Counted from the first letter of the stretch, positions 16,225-25,560 are shown. The stretch: DNA of 64,000 nt from Bowmanella denitrificans (GCF_002887595.1 NZ_PEBU01000011.1:62001-126000); one strand, 5' to 3'. Made by a program: numbers and translations. Notes: generated by a model from the sequence alone, not told the origin.

Positions 16225-18714
16225 ATGAAATATAAACTTTCTGCTTTAACTGTGGCAATGCTGCCAATGTTGGCTAGCGCCTCAGTAGAGATTCAACAGA
16301 TATCCGGTTATGTACCGGACTCTTTGATTGTGGTTTACAAAGAACAAGCCAGCCTGGCAGACCGCCGTGCTGTCAGAGGTCTGGTTACTGCCACCATCAG
16401 TGATAGTAACCTGGATGAAGTGGACGACAGATTTAAACACTTGCTGGCTGGCCGTATGGCTAAGTATGAGCTTAAAGGTCTGTCGGTAAAAACGGCACTG
16501 GAAAAATTACAGAAACACCCTGCCGTCAGTTATGCCCAGCCCAATTACAAAGTCAGGGCGCTTGGTGTACCCGATGATGCGCGTTTTGATGACTTGTGGG
16601 GAATGCATAACAGTGGTCAAACCGGTGGTACGCCTGATGCCGATATTGATGCAGTAGAGGCCTGGGATATTTCCACTGGTAGTCGCGATGTGATTGTCGG
16701 GGTCATCGACACCGGCGTCGACTATACCCACCCTGATCTGGTCGCCAATATGTGGAGTAATCCAGGTGAAATTGCCGGTGATGGTATAGATAACGATGGC
16801 AATGGCTACATTGACGATATGCATGGTATCAACAGTATTGTGGACAGTGGTGATCCGATGGATGATCACGGCCATGGTACGCATGTGTCTGGTAGTATTG
16901 GCGCCGAAGGTAACAATAGTATCGGAGTGGTGGGAGTAAACCATCAGGTCTCGCTGGTGGGTTGTAAGTTTCTGGCCGCAGATGGATTTGGCAGTACGGC
17001 CGATGCCATACAATGTATCGACTATTTTGTGGCCCTGAAGAATGCCGGGCACAATGTCAGGGTGCTGAACAACAGTTGGGGCGGCGGGCCGGAAGAACAG
17101 GCGCTACGTGATGCGATTACGGCATCCGAACAGGCCGATATTCTGTTTGTCGCGGCGGCAGGTAATGACACGGCCGACAACGATGTCAGTCCGCACTATC
17201 CCTCCAACTACGAGCATGACTCCATTCTGTCCATTGCCAGTACCGATCATAATGACGAAATTTCCTGGTTCTCCAACTGGGGACTAACCAGTGTGGATAT
17301 GGCAGCTCCAGGCTCAGACATACTGTCTACCATTCCCGGTGGAGGCTATGGCAACAGCTCCGGTACGTCTATGGCATCCCCACATGCTGCTGGTGCAGCA
17401 GCCTTAGTGATGGCCGTGAATCCAGGTCTTAGCGCGCTGGAAGTCAAGCAACTGCTGATGGATAGCGGCGATGACAATGCTGATATGCAAGGTAAAACGG
17501 TGTCTGGTAAACGTTTGAATCTGCTGGGCGCACTGGAAGGGGCGGACCCTGCCCCCAGCTTCCGTTTCAGCGTGTCGCCGCTGCGCACGACGATTGAGGC
17601 CGGTGAGTCAGCCAGCTACGAGTTTGCCGTCAGTTCTATCGCGGACTGGGATGGCAGCGTTGCACTGACACTGGATGCGCCATTACCTGGTGCCAGCTTA
17701 TCTGCCAGTAACGTTTCGCCCGGTGAAACCTTTACTCTGACTGTGCCAACTACGGAAGACACTCAGTGGGGGGAATACGAGTTCACCGTAACCGGCACCA
17801 GCGCTGAGCTGGTTAAGACCCAAAGTGTGGGTTTGACAGTGAATCCTCAAGGACTGACCGACTTTACATACAGTAATGAGGAGAGTCAGCCAATTCCTGA
17901 TAATAATGCCGGAGGCATTACCTCTGTCATCACTATTCCGGATGATATTACCGTGTTTGGCACCGATGCCTATGTGAATATTACCCACACCTGGTCTGGT
18001 GATTTGCTGGTGAAATTAACCTCACCTGCCGGCACAGAAGCGGTGTTGCATAACCTGACTGGTGGCAGTGAGGATGATATTGATCGTAGCTTCCTGGTCG
18101 ATGCCTTCAACGGTGAAGTGGCTACAGGGGACTGGACTTTAAGTGTGTCTGACAATGCCGCTCAGGATACCGGTACGCTGAATCGCTGGTCACTGACTAT
18201 CACTGGCATTGGCGAAGTTCTGCCAGCTCCGCCTGATGCAGCCTTTAACGTGGACAGTGAAGGTCTGCAGGCCAGTTTCACGGATGCCAGTACTGATGTG
18301 AATGGTGATATTGTTTCCTGGAGTTGGGACTTCGGAGATGGCAACACCAGCACTGAGCAAAACCCTGTGCATATGTACGGGGCCTCAGGCACTTATGCCG
18401 TTACACTGATGGTTACCGACAGTGAGGGCAATACCGACAGCCACACTATGGATGTGACGGTATCTGATACGCAAATCAGCCTGGAAGTGGAACGTGCTTA
18501 TCTGACCGGATTAGGTTACCTGCGAGTGGATCTGGCCTATGGCGGTTCCCCTGCAGCACAAGTGGATATCTACCGAAACGGTGAAAAGATTGCAACGGTG
18601 GATAACACCGGCGTGTATCGGGATCGCGAACGCCGCGCCCAGGGCAATGTGTTCGTGTATAAAGTCTGTGATGCCAGTACGGCATGTTCGGACGAAGTGA
18701 CGGTCAGTTTTTAA
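16225..18714 (+). CDS. Secreted subtilisin-like (S8) serine protease with P- and PKD-domains
   Basis: 829 residues. A signal peptide (about 1-20) is followed by an inhibitor-I9 propeptide (about 28-100, 'VPDSLIVVYKEQ') and a catalytic domain (about 120-440) with the triad Asp162 (VIDTGVD), His217 (HGHGTHVSG) and Ser382 (SGTSMASPHAAG). Then come a linker domain, a proprotein-convertase P-domain (about 550-670, 'DAYVNITHTWSGDLLVKL'), a PKD domain (about 672-752, 'WSWDFGDGNTSTEQNPVHMY') and a C-terminal Fn3-like domain. It should be exported and degrade extracellular protein. I start at ATG 16225, which gives a proper signal peptide; an upstream TTG at 16138 adds 29 unlikely residues. Confidence 0.93.
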   Translation: MKYKLSALTVAMLPMLASASVEIQQISGYVPDSLIVVYKEQASLADRRAVRGLVTATISDSNLDEVDDRFKHLLAGRMAKYELKGLSVKTALEKLQKHPAVSYAQPNYKVRALGVPDDARFDDLWGMHNSGQTGGTPDADIDAVEAWDISTGSRDVIVGVIDTGVDYTHPDLVANMWSNPGEIAGDGIDNDGNGYIDDMHGINSIVDSGDPMDDHGHGTHVSGSIGAEGNNSIGVVGVNHQVSLVGCKFLAADGFGSTADAIQCIDYFVALKNAGHNVRVLNNSWGGGPEEQALRDAITASEQADILFVAAAGNDTADNDVSPHYPSNYEHDSILSIASTDHNDEISWFSNWGLTSVDMAAPGSDILSTIPGGGYGNSSGTSMASPHAAGAAALVMAVNPGLSALEVKQLLMDSGDDNADMQGKTVSGKRLNLLGALEGADPAPSFRFSVSPLRTTIEAGESASYEFAVSSIADWDGSVALTLDAPLPGASLSASNVSPGETFTLTVPTTEDTQWGEYEFTVTGTSAELVKTQSVGLTVNPQGLTDFTYSNEESQPIPDNNAGGITSVITIPDDITVFGTDAYVNITHTWSGDLLVKLTSPAGTEAVLHNLTGGSEDDIDRSFLVDAFNGEVATGDWTLSVSDNAAQDTGTLNRWSLTITGIGEVLPAPPDAAFNVDSEGLQASFTDASTDVNGDIVSWSWDFGDGNTSTEQNPVHMYGASGTYAVTLMVTDSEGNTDSHTMDVTVSDTQISLEVERAYLTGLGYLRVDLAYGGSPAAQVDIYRNGEKIATVDNTGVYRDRERRAQGNVFVYKVCDASTACSDEVTVSF

Positions 18715-18731
18715 ACTGACGAACTGACACC

Positions 18732-18756
18732 AGGCCGCCATAGGGCGGCCTTTTTT
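18732..18756 (+). terminator. Terminator of the subtilase gene
   Basis: An 8-bp stem AGGCCGCC / GGCGGCCT with a 4-nt loop, followed by six T, begins 18 nt after the stop codon. The 52-bp tandem repeat starts directly at its end. Confidence 0.92.
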
Positions 18757-19018
18757 ATGTCCAAGGATGGACGGTATGCCGTGGTCGCATGGACGCGAAG
18801 GAACGGCGATGTCCAAGGATGGACGGTATGCCGTGGTCGCATGGACGCGAAGGAACGGCGATGTCCAAGGATGGACGGTATGCCGTGGTCGCATGGATGC
18901 GAAGGAACGGCGATGTCCAAGGATGGACGGGACGAAAGCCTGCTCCTGCGTTTTCGTCACTTCCACCATCCTTGGTGGTCGTATTCCTTGGTCGCATGGA
19001 TGCGAAGGAGCGGCGATG
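18757..19018. repeat. 52-bp tandem repeat, 3.35 copies plus one degenerate copy
   Basis: Units at 18757-18808, 18809-18860 and 18861-18912 are nearly identical (only an ACGC/ATGC change in the third). A partial fourth copy (ATGTCCAAGGATGGACGG) covers 18913-18930, and a diverged copy lies at 18981-19018. Each unit contains the short palindrome GTCCAAGGATGGAC. As 52 is not a multiple of three, open frames run through it in several frames and are artefacts. The 492-bp gap 18715-19206 contains only these repeats and the palindromes after them. Confidence 0.93.
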
Positions 19019-19022
19019 TTTT

Positions 19023-19068
19023 GTTGGGCTTAAAGCCCAACCCACAGTGGGTCGGACTTCAGTCCGAC
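19023..19068. repeat. Pair of REP-like palindromes
   Basis: TTGGGCTTAAAGCCCAA (19024-19040) is followed by GTCGGACTTCAGTCCGAC (19051-19068). The second is identical to the palindrome at 5076-5093 between exbB and exbD, so it belongs to a dispersed family. Confidence 0.88.
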
Positions 19069-19206
19069 GATACTCGAATGACAAACAACCCCTGGCATTA
19101 ATGCTTAGCAAGACCACCTTAAACAGCAATACCGCGAAAAAGCCGGTGCTTTTCATGCCTGACAGTTGGTATAACTGTGTATCTCTCACGCACCCGGGAT
19201 CTAATA

Positions 19207-19731
19207 ATGCAATTAAGTAAAGCGACGCCTGACTGTCTGGCTGAAATAAGCCAATGGTTCGACAGTGAAGACAGTCTGAAAATCTGGGGAGGACCTGCCA
19301 TGCAGTATCCTTTCGACCTGCAGAGCCTGCGCCGCGATACCCGTATTGATGAGTTACCGAGTTGGCTGCTGATGGAAAACAATCAGTTACTGGGATTTGG
19401 CCAGTACTATCTGCGCGAAGGGCGTTGCCATTTGGGGCGACTGGTGATTGCCCCAGAGCAGCGGGGCAGAGGACTGGCGAAAGTGCTGATACAACAGCTA
19501 AGCCGTCTGGGCAGTCAGGAACTTCAAACCTGCGAAGTATCGTTATTTGTGCTGGCTCATAACCAGGTAGCACATCGCTGTTATTTGGCGATGGGATTTG
19601 TCGAAATTCAGTATCCAGGACCATCCATGGGTATTGATAACTGCCTTTACATGGTCGCAGCAGCAGACCATATTTCAGACACCATCTCCCAGCCGAGTAA
19701 AGGGAATGAAACATCTGGATTTCTGGTTTGA
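19207..19731 (+). CDS. GNAT-family N-acetyltransferase
   Basis: 174 residues with the GNAT acetyl-CoA fold. The pyrophosphate-binding motif is 'RLVIAPEQRGRGLAKVLIQQ' (about 79-98), followed by 'VAHRCYLAMGFVEIQYPG'. The N-terminal part, 'EISQWFDSEDSLKIWGGPAM', is typical of a GNAT subgroup that often acts on amino-sugars or amino acids, but the substrate is unknown. I start at ATG 19207; the frame opens earlier with GTG at 19177. Its last 26 bases overlap the next gene, suggesting co-translation. Confidence 0.85.
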   Translation: MQLSKATPDCLAEISQWFDSEDSLKIWGGPAMQYPFDLQSLRRDTRIDELPSWLLMENNQLLGFGQYYLREGRCHLGRLVIAPEQRGRGLAKVLIQQLSRLGSQELQTCEVSLFVLAHNQVAHRCYLAMGFVEIQYPGPSMGIDNCLYMVAAADHISDTISQPSKGNETSGFLV

Positions 19732-20323
19732 ATTTGCCAGCACCTACAGCTACCCAGCTGCTATGCGCATTGAAAAATTGGCAGCCGAACGTGGCGTAAA
19801 AGTGCGCTGGCATGCCTTCCTGCTGGGGCCAATTTTTAAGGCGCAAGGGTGGCGTGATTCACCGTTTAATTTGTTTCCGGCCAAGGGCAACTATATGTGG
19901 CACGATATGCAGCGGATTTGCCAACGCTATAATCTGCCTTTTATGAAACCCTCGCGTTTTCCTCTCAATGGGCTACAGGCCGCCCGCATTGCCTGCTGGT
20001 ATCAGGATGCAAAATGGTTAAGTGCTTTTGTTAAGGCGGTTTTTCAGGCCAATTTTGTTAAAGACTTAAATATTGCCGATCCCGCGGTGTTGGAACAAAT
20101 ATTAAATGACCTGCAATTAGACGCCGAGGCGATTTTAACCCAGGCCCAGAGTGCAGAATCTAAAGCCAGATTGCAGGCGGCGAACCAGCAGGCGGTGCGC
20201 CTGGGCATTTTTGGTGCACCATTTTTTATCGCCGGGCAAGAGCCTTTCTGGGGCCAGGACCAGTTGGAACTGGCCCTGGATTGGTGCCTGCACAATGAAG
20301 CCAACCTCAGCTCGTTTGGTTAA
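19706..20323 (+). CDS. DsbA-fold 2-hydroxychromene-2-carboxylate isomerase family protein
   Basis: 205 residues with a thioredoxin/DsbA fold of the kappa-GST/NahD class: 'FWFEFASTYSYPAAMRIEKL' at the N-terminus with serine in place of a CxxC pair, 'AFLLGPIFKAQGW' near 37-49, and 'LGIFGAPFFIAGQEPFWGQD' near 170-190. Members isomerise 2-hydroxychromene-2-carboxylate in naphthalene breakdown or act as glutathione-dependent enzymes. No aromatic pathway is nearby, so the substrate is open. The ATG at 19706 lies inside the end of the GNAT gene. Confidence 0.85.
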   Translation: MKHLDFWFEFASTYSYPAAMRIEKLAAERGVKVRWHAFLLGPIFKAQGWRDSPFNLFPAKGNYMWHDMQRICQRYNLPFMKPSRFPLNGLQAARIACWYQDAKWLSAFVKAVFQANFVKDLNIADPAVLEQILNDLQLDAEAILTQAQSAESKARLQAANQQAVRLGIFGAPFFIAGQEPFWGQDQLELALDWCLHNEANLSSFG

Positions 20324-20435
20324 CAGTAAGGTAGCCATGAGGTTATTTTTCAGGAACTAACTGTCGGCAAAGCATGAGCCTGGGGGGTAAGCATTAGGTA
20401 GATTAATGCCGTTGCATTTTAACGGAGAGTCTATA

Positions 20436-22376
20436 ATGCCGATGTTACGCGTTAATCGCGCCCGCCAAACCGGGCTACTTGCAGGTCTGTTGTTGCTGGT
20501 GGCGCAATCCACCTGGGCGCTAAGCCACGAACTATCGTCACCCGACGGCAGAGTGAAACTGCAAATCAATCAACAACAAGATCTGACCTATCAATTGACG
20601 GTGGACAATCAGTTGGTGGTAAAGCCTTCTGCTATTGCCATGGTATTCACCGATGGCGTACGTTTTGACGGTCGGGCGGTGCTGGTGGACAGCCGCAGGA
20701 CCAGTTACAAAGCTGTTGTTACACCGGAGGTAGCAGTACGCAGCAGCAAGATCCCTGAGCAGTACAATCAACTGACACTAAGTTTTAAACCTGGCTTCAG
20801 CCTGACCTTCCGGGCGTACAACCAAGGTATAGCCTACCGCTTTGAAGGACATCTGAGTGACAATGCCACTTTGCTTAATGAGGACAGCAATTTTAACTTT
20901 GCCGCAGGCACCTTTGCCTTTTTTCCGTTTGAGAAAAATTTCCGCACCGCCACTCAGCCCACCTTCACGCCCTTGCCAAGTAAGAGCATTGACGGTGATG
21001 AATTGGGGAGCTTGCCGGCATTATTTGTGGCGCAGGGGATCAACCTGCTAATCACTGAGTCGGATCTTCAGGATTATCCTGGTATGTGGTTAAAAGGCCG
21101 TGGTGATGGAAGCCTTTATGGTGTGCATCCCAGGAATCTCAATGAGGCAGGCCAATTGACTGAGGAAATTGCCACAATAACGCGTAAAAGAAGCTATCCC
21201 TGGCGTATTATCGGCGTTGCCCGCAACGATGCTGAACTGTTGGATATCCAATTGCCTTATCTACTGGCCGAACCCTCCAGGCTCAAAGACAGCAGTTGGA
21301 TTAAGCCAGGTAAGATTGCCTGGGACTGGTACAACGAAAACAACCTCAAAGGCGTGGATTTTCGCGCTGGTATCAATACGGCAACCTATAAATACTATGC
21401 CGACTTTGCCGCGCAGTTTGGTATCGAGAGCATATTGATCGACGATGGATGGTCTACGCATGAAGACGTAATGACCTTGCTGCCGGGTATTGATGTGCCA
21501 GACATTGTGGACTATGCCAAAAGCAAAGGGGTGAGTGTGCAGTTATGGGTGCCCTGGTCAGGATTGGATAAGCAGATGGATCAGGCTATGGCCTTGTATA
21601 AACGTTGGGGGATCACCGGACTTAAGGTGGACTTTATGAACAGCGACAGCCAAAGCATGGTGAACTTTTACTGGCGTACTGCTGAAATGGCTGCAAAGCA
21701 CGAGCTGATGATCAATTTCCATGGTTCCTACAAACCGGCCGGCTTGCACCGGACCTATCCCAATGTATTGACCCGCGAGGGCGTCAAAGGTTTGGAAAAC
21801 CATAAATGGTCAGATGCTATTACGCCTACTCATAATCTGCATTTACCCTTTATCCGTATGATTGCCGGTCCTATGGACTACACGCCCGGTGCGATGGCTA
21901 ATGCCCATCGTAAGAACTTTAATGCAGTGTTTTCCCGTCCTATGAGCCTGGGGACCCGTGCCCATCAGGTGGCCATGTTCGTGTTGTATGAAAGCCCGCT
22001 GCAGATGCTGGCCGATACGCCCAGCAGCTATCAGGCTGAACCTGCTATTCCGGAATTTGTCGCCGCCATTCCAACGGTATGGGATGACTACCGGGTGTTA
22101 CATGCCAGCATCGGTGAATATTTGGTAATGGCCAGACGCAAGGGCGATAAATGGTATATCGGTGCCATGACCAATGAACAACCCAGAAGCTTTGTTTTGG
22201 AATTAGATTTCGTGGATAGCGGGCGGTATCAAATGAATAGCCTGGCAGACGGTATAAATGCCGATAAACATGCAGAAGACTTTCGTCTGGATAGTCAGTT
22301 AGTAGAGAAAGGTCAGCGGATCAAGATTGAACTGGCGGGAGGTGGTGGCTGGACAGGGATATTAACCCCGGATTGA
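20436..22376 (+). CDS. Glycoside hydrolase family 97, probably retaining alpha-galactosidase
   Basis: 646 residues with a signal peptide (about 1-28, ending TWA-LSH). An N-terminal beta-sandwich (about 30-270) is followed by a (beta/alpha)8 barrel with 'GKIAWDWYNENNLKGVDF' and 'IESILIDDGWS', then a C-terminal beta domain. The barrel carries 'GLKVDFMNSD' (Asp399) and 'TREGVKGLE' (Glu448). An aspartate here marks the retaining GH97 group, where it is the nucleophile in the Bacteroides alpha-galactosidase. Inverting SusB-type members use glutamates instead. MelR-like and galTK neighbours agree with release of alpha-galactose. ATG 20436 has GGAG 8 nt upstream; ATG 20406 is less likely. Confidence 0.88.
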   Translation: MPMLRVNRARQTGLLAGLLLLVAQSTWALSHELSSPDGRVKLQINQQQDLTYQLTVDNQLVVKPSAIAMVFTDGVRFDGRAVLVDSRRTSYKAVVTPEVAVRSSKIPEQYNQLTLSFKPGFSLTFRAYNQGIAYRFEGHLSDNATLLNEDSNFNFAAGTFAFFPFEKNFRTATQPTFTPLPSKSIDGDELGSLPALFVAQGINLLITESDLQDYPGMWLKGRGDGSLYGVHPRNLNEAGQLTEEIATITRKRSYPWRIIGVARNDAELLDIQLPYLLAEPSRLKDSSWIKPGKIAWDWYNENNLKGVDFRAGINTATYKYYADFAAQFGIESILIDDGWSTHEDVMTLLPGIDVPDIVDYAKSKGVSVQLWVPWSGLDKQMDQAMALYKRWGITGLKVDFMNSDSQSMVNFYWRTAEMAAKHELMINFHGSYKPAGLHRTYPNVLTREGVKGLENHKWSDAITPTHNLHLPFIRMIAGPMDYTPGAMANAHRKNFNAVFSRPMSLGTRAHQVAMFVLYESPLQMLADTPSSYQAEPAIPEFVAAIPTVWDDYRVLHASIGEYLVMARRKGDKWYIGAMTNEQPRSFVLELDFVDSGRYQMNSLADGINADKHAEDFRLDSQLVEKGQRIKIELAGGGGWTGILTPD

Positions 22377-22402
22377 GCCGTTATTGCTTTGGTCATTTTA
22401 AC

Positions 22403-22430
22403 ATCCGGCGATCTTTTCGTCGGATTTTTT
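22403..22430 (+). terminator. Terminator of the GH97 gene
   Basis: ATCCGGCGA (22403-22411) pairs with TCGTCGGAT (22417-22425) with one G-U, a 5-nt loop and a run of six T. Confidence 0.85.
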
Positions 22431-22456
22431 ATGTCCAAAGCTCTGCCAGGGAAATG

Positions 22457-22490
22457 AACAATACAGCCGGGCAGGCCCGGCTGTATTGTT
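22457..22490 (-). terminator. 16-bp perfect hairpin ending the leftward operon
   Basis: AACAATACAGCCGGGC (22457-22472) and GCCCGGCTGTATTGTT (22475-22490) are perfect inverted repeats with a 2-base centre (a 4-nt loop in practice). It lies 6 nt beyond the stop of the leftward glycosidase gene and probably terminates it; read leftward the arm ends in TTGTT. Confidence 0.75.
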
Positions 22491-22496
22491 GAGTCG

Positions 22497-24500
22497 CTAT
22501 AGGGTAATTTCCAGTGGTACCTGTCCAAGCCATGCGTAGTCACGACTTTGGCCGTTATACCTTAGCTGCACACGCGTCTGCTCGCCGTCCCTGTGCGCGC
22601 ACAGGTCAAACTGGCGATTGAAAGCCTGGATGTTATTCAGACACATGTTGTCCCAACCGCTGGGCAAATGGGGAGCTAGGGTAAAACGATCAAAACCTGT
22701 GGGCTCGATGCCGAACAAGCCTTCGGTAATCACTCTGGCATACAGACCGCTTTCAGCAGACAGATGTCGTTGTCCACCCTCTGGCCAGGCTTCGACCGCA
22801 TAGGGCACATGATCATTCAACAGACGTTTGCGGCTGTAGTATTTAAAATAGCTCATCGCGATGTCTGTCTCGCCGGCTGCGAAGATACCGCGAAAGGCGT
22901 ATAAGGTGGCGCGATCCCAAAAGGTAGTGTCGCCAGATTCGGTGTAGATACCATTTTCACTCCACAGCAATGGTGAGAGCAAGGCATCCAAGGTGCCTTG
23001 CTTGCGCTCGGTCATTCCCATGGTCAGCGGCAGGGCGATCCAGGCGCGCAGCTTGGTATTGCCGTCATAGTATCGGTAGGTGTCAAAACCTTCTACCCGG
23101 GCGGAAAAGTAACTGTTTATAGCTTGCCGAAGCTGCTGTGCGGCTTGAGCGTACTCTGAGGACTTATGCTGATTTCCCAGTGCTCTGTGCATATGGCTGG
23201 CGGATATCAGAGCGCCATACGCCAGAGTGTTAGTGCTGAGATTGACCTCGCCGGCTTCAAATCGGCCTTCTAGTTCGTCACTGTCAGAAGCTATAACACC
23301 ATCGGCAGTTTTCTTGGTGTTGTTGTAGTCAATGCACCAATCTATCAATGGACTGAGTTGTCTGGCGGTTTCTGTTGAACCCAGAGCCAGGGCATACCGC
23401 GCTGCTCCGTAGGCAATCATGGCGCAGTCGCCACGGTCCCCTGCGCCGTTCCAGATATCCTTGCCTTCGGCAATAATGGAAGAGGGGATAGGATGATAGG
23501 CATCATTCATATATCGAGCAAAATGACGAAAGCTGTTGAGTGCAGATTCATTGCCGTTTCTATCACCAAGGAATGGAAAAAACGGGTTGACGTACTCAGC
23601 CTGGTCATTTGCCCAGATAGCGGCATAGTAACGACCTCCGCCGGGGCCATGCATCAAGCCGCCAGCCGTGCGGAAAATACTTTCCGCCGCGCGTAATTTG
23701 GCAAATTCGAACATTTGGTTAATAACCGGATCCGGGGTTACCAATTGCAGTTTGTCAGCCAGTGAAGCGATATAGGCTTGGCGTGCAGCCAGGGTCTTTT
23801 CAGGCTGCAGTTGCGGCTTTTCATCCGCTTGGCTGGCGCTGAATGTCAGGATGTTGCTCAGTGACTTACCTGGTTGCAACCAATGGCTACCGCTTAAACT
23901 GCTGGATGCCAGGATTTTGTAGCTGCCGTCCACCCCTTGTTCGGCCGGGGTCAGTACTTGATAGTTCAGCGGTGTTATATCTACCTGTATGGCTAGCTGG
24001 CTATTGTTGGTCAGGGTTTGTTGTTCTACTAACATTGGTTCGGTAGGGCTGGGAGACAAGGTACGAACAAGTGACAAGTCCGGTGTCAGTTGACTGCGAA
24101 TTGTCAGGATGCCGTCAAAGCGAATCTGTTGCGGCTGCTCCGTGGTTAATGGTTCGCCCCCAACCTTGATTTGAGGTGACAAGCTCAGTGGAAAGTCGTG
24201 TATCAGGCTGGCGTGGGTGTCATTGGGAAGCGTTCTTAACATAGGCCAGACCAACCTTCGGTTCAGGCTAAGTTTCCCTTGCTCGTCGCTGCCATAATGA
24301 ATAATGGCTGACATCTGCTCACCGCTGAATTCGATATGATCCTGATGGGAGTCAGTGACTTGCCACTGAATGGCACCAGGTAACAATTGCCAGCGGTTCT
24401 GCAGAGTATCGGCCAGGTGATTTAAATCAACCTGGGCAGGGACACTGGCACAGGATGACAGTGCGACAGACAGTGAAAGTGCGAGGATAGTTTTACGCAT
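22497..24500 (-). CDS. Six-hairpin glycosidase-like lipoprotein
   Basis: 667 residues with a lipoprotein signal (LSSC, Cys17). A beta-rich N-terminal domain (about 20-245) is followed by an (alpha/alpha)6 toroid (about 255-580) with 'GGGRYYAAIWANDQAEYVNP', 'EGKDIWNGAGDRGDCAMIAY' and 'TTFWDRATLYAFRGIF', and a small C-terminal beta domain ('FTLAPHLPSGWDNM'). The fold is that of GH families such as GH15/GH63/GH78/GH95, but I cannot assign a family. The acidic residues in these motifs are candidate catalysts. It is last in the leftward set TonB receptor - MelR-like regulator - this gene, so it probably trims the imported galactoside. Confidence 0.75.
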   Translation of the reverse strand: MRKTILALSLSVALSSCASVPAQVDLNHLADTLQNRWQLLPGAIQWQVTDSHQDHIEFSGEQMSAIIHYGSDEQGKLSLNRRLVWPMLRTLPNDTHASLIHDFPLSLSPQIKVGGEPLTTEQPQQIRFDGILTIRSQLTPDLSLVRTLSPSPTEPMLVEQQTLTNNSQLAIQVDITPLNYQVLTPAEQGVDGSYKILASSSLSGSHWLQPGKSLSNILTFSASQADEKPQLQPEKTLAARQAYIASLADKLQLVTPDPVINQMFEFAKLRAAESIFRTAGGLMHGPGGGRYYAAIWANDQAEYVNPFFPFLGDRNGNESALNSFRHFARYMNDAYHPIPSSIIAEGKDIWNGAGDRGDCAMIAYGAARYALALGSTETARQLSPLIDWCIDYNNTKKTADGVIASDSDELEGRFEAGEVNLSTNTLAYGALISASHMHRALGNQHKSSEYAQAAQQLRQAINSYFSARVEGFDTYRYYDGNTKLRAWIALPLTMGMTERKQGTLDALLSPLLWSENGIYTESGDTTFWDRATLYAFRGIFAAGETDIAMSYFKYYSRKRLLNDHVPYAVEAWPEGGQRHLSAESGLYARVITEGLFGIEPTGFDRFTLAPHLPSGWDNMCLNNIQAFNRQFDLCAHRDGEQTRVQLRYNGQSRDYAWLGQVPLEITL

Positions 24501-24533
24501 AATAATGTTGCTACTCCTAGGGTAAATGCGTTG

Positions 24534-25436
24534 CTAGTGATGATATGAATCGGTGCGTATCTTCAGGGTCTTGTTACGAAACTCTTGTGGCGTCATATTC
24601 AGCTCACGCTGGAAAATGTCGTAAAAACGGCTGATGGAGCCAAATCCGGCCTCAATGGCGATATTCAGCACCCCCTGTTCGGTATCCACCAACAGGGCCT
24701 GGGCATGTTGCAGCCTGAGCTGATTGATATATTGCTTGATGGAGACCTTCATCACCCGCTGGAACAACTTCATGGCGTAATTGGGATGTAGCCCCGTGGC
24801 CGCAGCCACCTTGGCAATGGTAATTTTCTGGTCATATTGCTGGGCAATGTAGCGCAGCATGGTTTCGATGTGTGACAACCCTGACACCGGGCTTTTTTGC
24901 ACCACATGCAGGTCCAGATTAAACAAACCAAAATGATGATAGCCTTCCACCGACATGCGCCTGACCCGGCTACGGATTTCGCTGACCACCTGGGCGGTCA
25001 GGGCATCCTGTTTTTTTTGCAGATCGTACTGCCATTGCTGGGTCAGGGCCAGATCGGCCTTATTTGGATGGCTGGCCACCAATACTTCACCTTGTAACAA
25101 CAGGCTGCTGAAATCGCTGGGTAGCTTCCAGGTTTGAAATGACTGTAACGGGATATAAATGTTGACCATATGCCCATCCCCCTGGGAGGCCGTCATCTGA
25201 TGAGGAATGGATGCCCAAAACAGGATCATCTTGCCCTCCGGCACCCGGATTTTTCTACCGTTAATCAAATACTCGGCACTGCAATCAAACAGGAAGTTAA
25301 TCTCAATATGGCCATGCCAATGACTATGGGGCATGACTTCCGGCGGATGCACATGAAACCCGAATTTACATTCGTTGCCCTGCGCGGTGAGCGGGCTGGT
25401 ATGGTCAAACACGATTTTTTCGATCCAATCTTGCAT
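24534..25436 (-). CDS. MelR-like AraC-family activator
   Basis: 300 residues. The N-terminal cupin domain has 'MPHSHWHGHIEINFLFDCSA' (about 36-55) and 'GKMILFWASIPHQMT' (about 69-83), close to E. coli MelR. The C-terminal pair of helix-turn-helix motifs (about 195-290) has 'ITIAKVAAATGLHPNYAMKL' and 'ILNIAI'-like 'VLNIAIEAGFGSISRFYDIF'. MelR activates melibiose genes when it binds the alpha-galactoside, so this protein probably senses a galactoside and controls the surrounding locus. It lies between the receptor and the six-hairpin glycosidase, 33 nt before the latter. Confidence 0.82.
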   Translation of the reverse strand: MQDWIEKIVFDHTSPLTAQGNECKFGFHVHPPEVMPHSHWHGHIEINFLFDCSAEYLINGRKIRVPEGKMILFWASIPHQMTASQGDGHMVNIYIPLQSFQTWKLPSDFSSLLLQGEVLVASHPNKADLALTQQWQYDLQKKQDALTAQVVSEIRSRVRRMSVEGYHHFGLFNLDLHVVQKSPVSGLSHIETMLRYIAQQYDQKITIAKVAAATGLHPNYAMKLFQRVMKVSIKQYINQLRLQHAQALLVDTEQGVLNIAIEAGFGSISRFYDIFQRELNMTPQEFRNKTLKIRTDSYHH

Positions 25437-25489
25437 GGTTTGTTAGTGTTTTGTGTATTTTGTTAATTAAGCATATATATCATACAAAA

Positions 25490-25510
25490 TGTGGCAAGGT
25501 ATTGTGGCAA
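25490..25510 (-). promoter_or_regulatory. Direct repeat upstream of the MelR-like gene
   Basis: TGTGGCAA occurs at 25490-25497 and again at 25503-25510, about 55-75 bp upstream of the start codon of the leftward activator gene. Directly repeated half-sites are usual for AraC-family proteins, so autoregulation is possible. The 13-bp period is shorter than common AraC sites. Confidence 0.35.
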
Positions 25511-25542
25511 TCTGAGAGTAACTGGTTAGTTTTCAGGAATAC

Positions 25543-25560
25543 GGCGCCCTTGTGGGCGCC
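25543..25560 (-). terminator. Hairpin after the TonB receptor gene
   Basis: GGCGCCC (25543-25549) and GGGCGCC (25554-25560) form a 7-bp GC stem with a 4-nt loop, 8 nt beyond the stop of the leftward receptor. No strong T-run follows, so termination may be partial. Confidence 0.5.

Noticed and set aside
18757-18930. CRISPR array
   Set aside because: Units are contiguous, with no unique spacers, and there are no cas genes.
18755-19846. Leftward 363-codon frame and several rightward frames across the 52-bp repeats
   Set aside because: The repeat length is not a multiple of three and lacks stops by chance, so many frames stay open. The leftward one is antisense to the GNAT gene.
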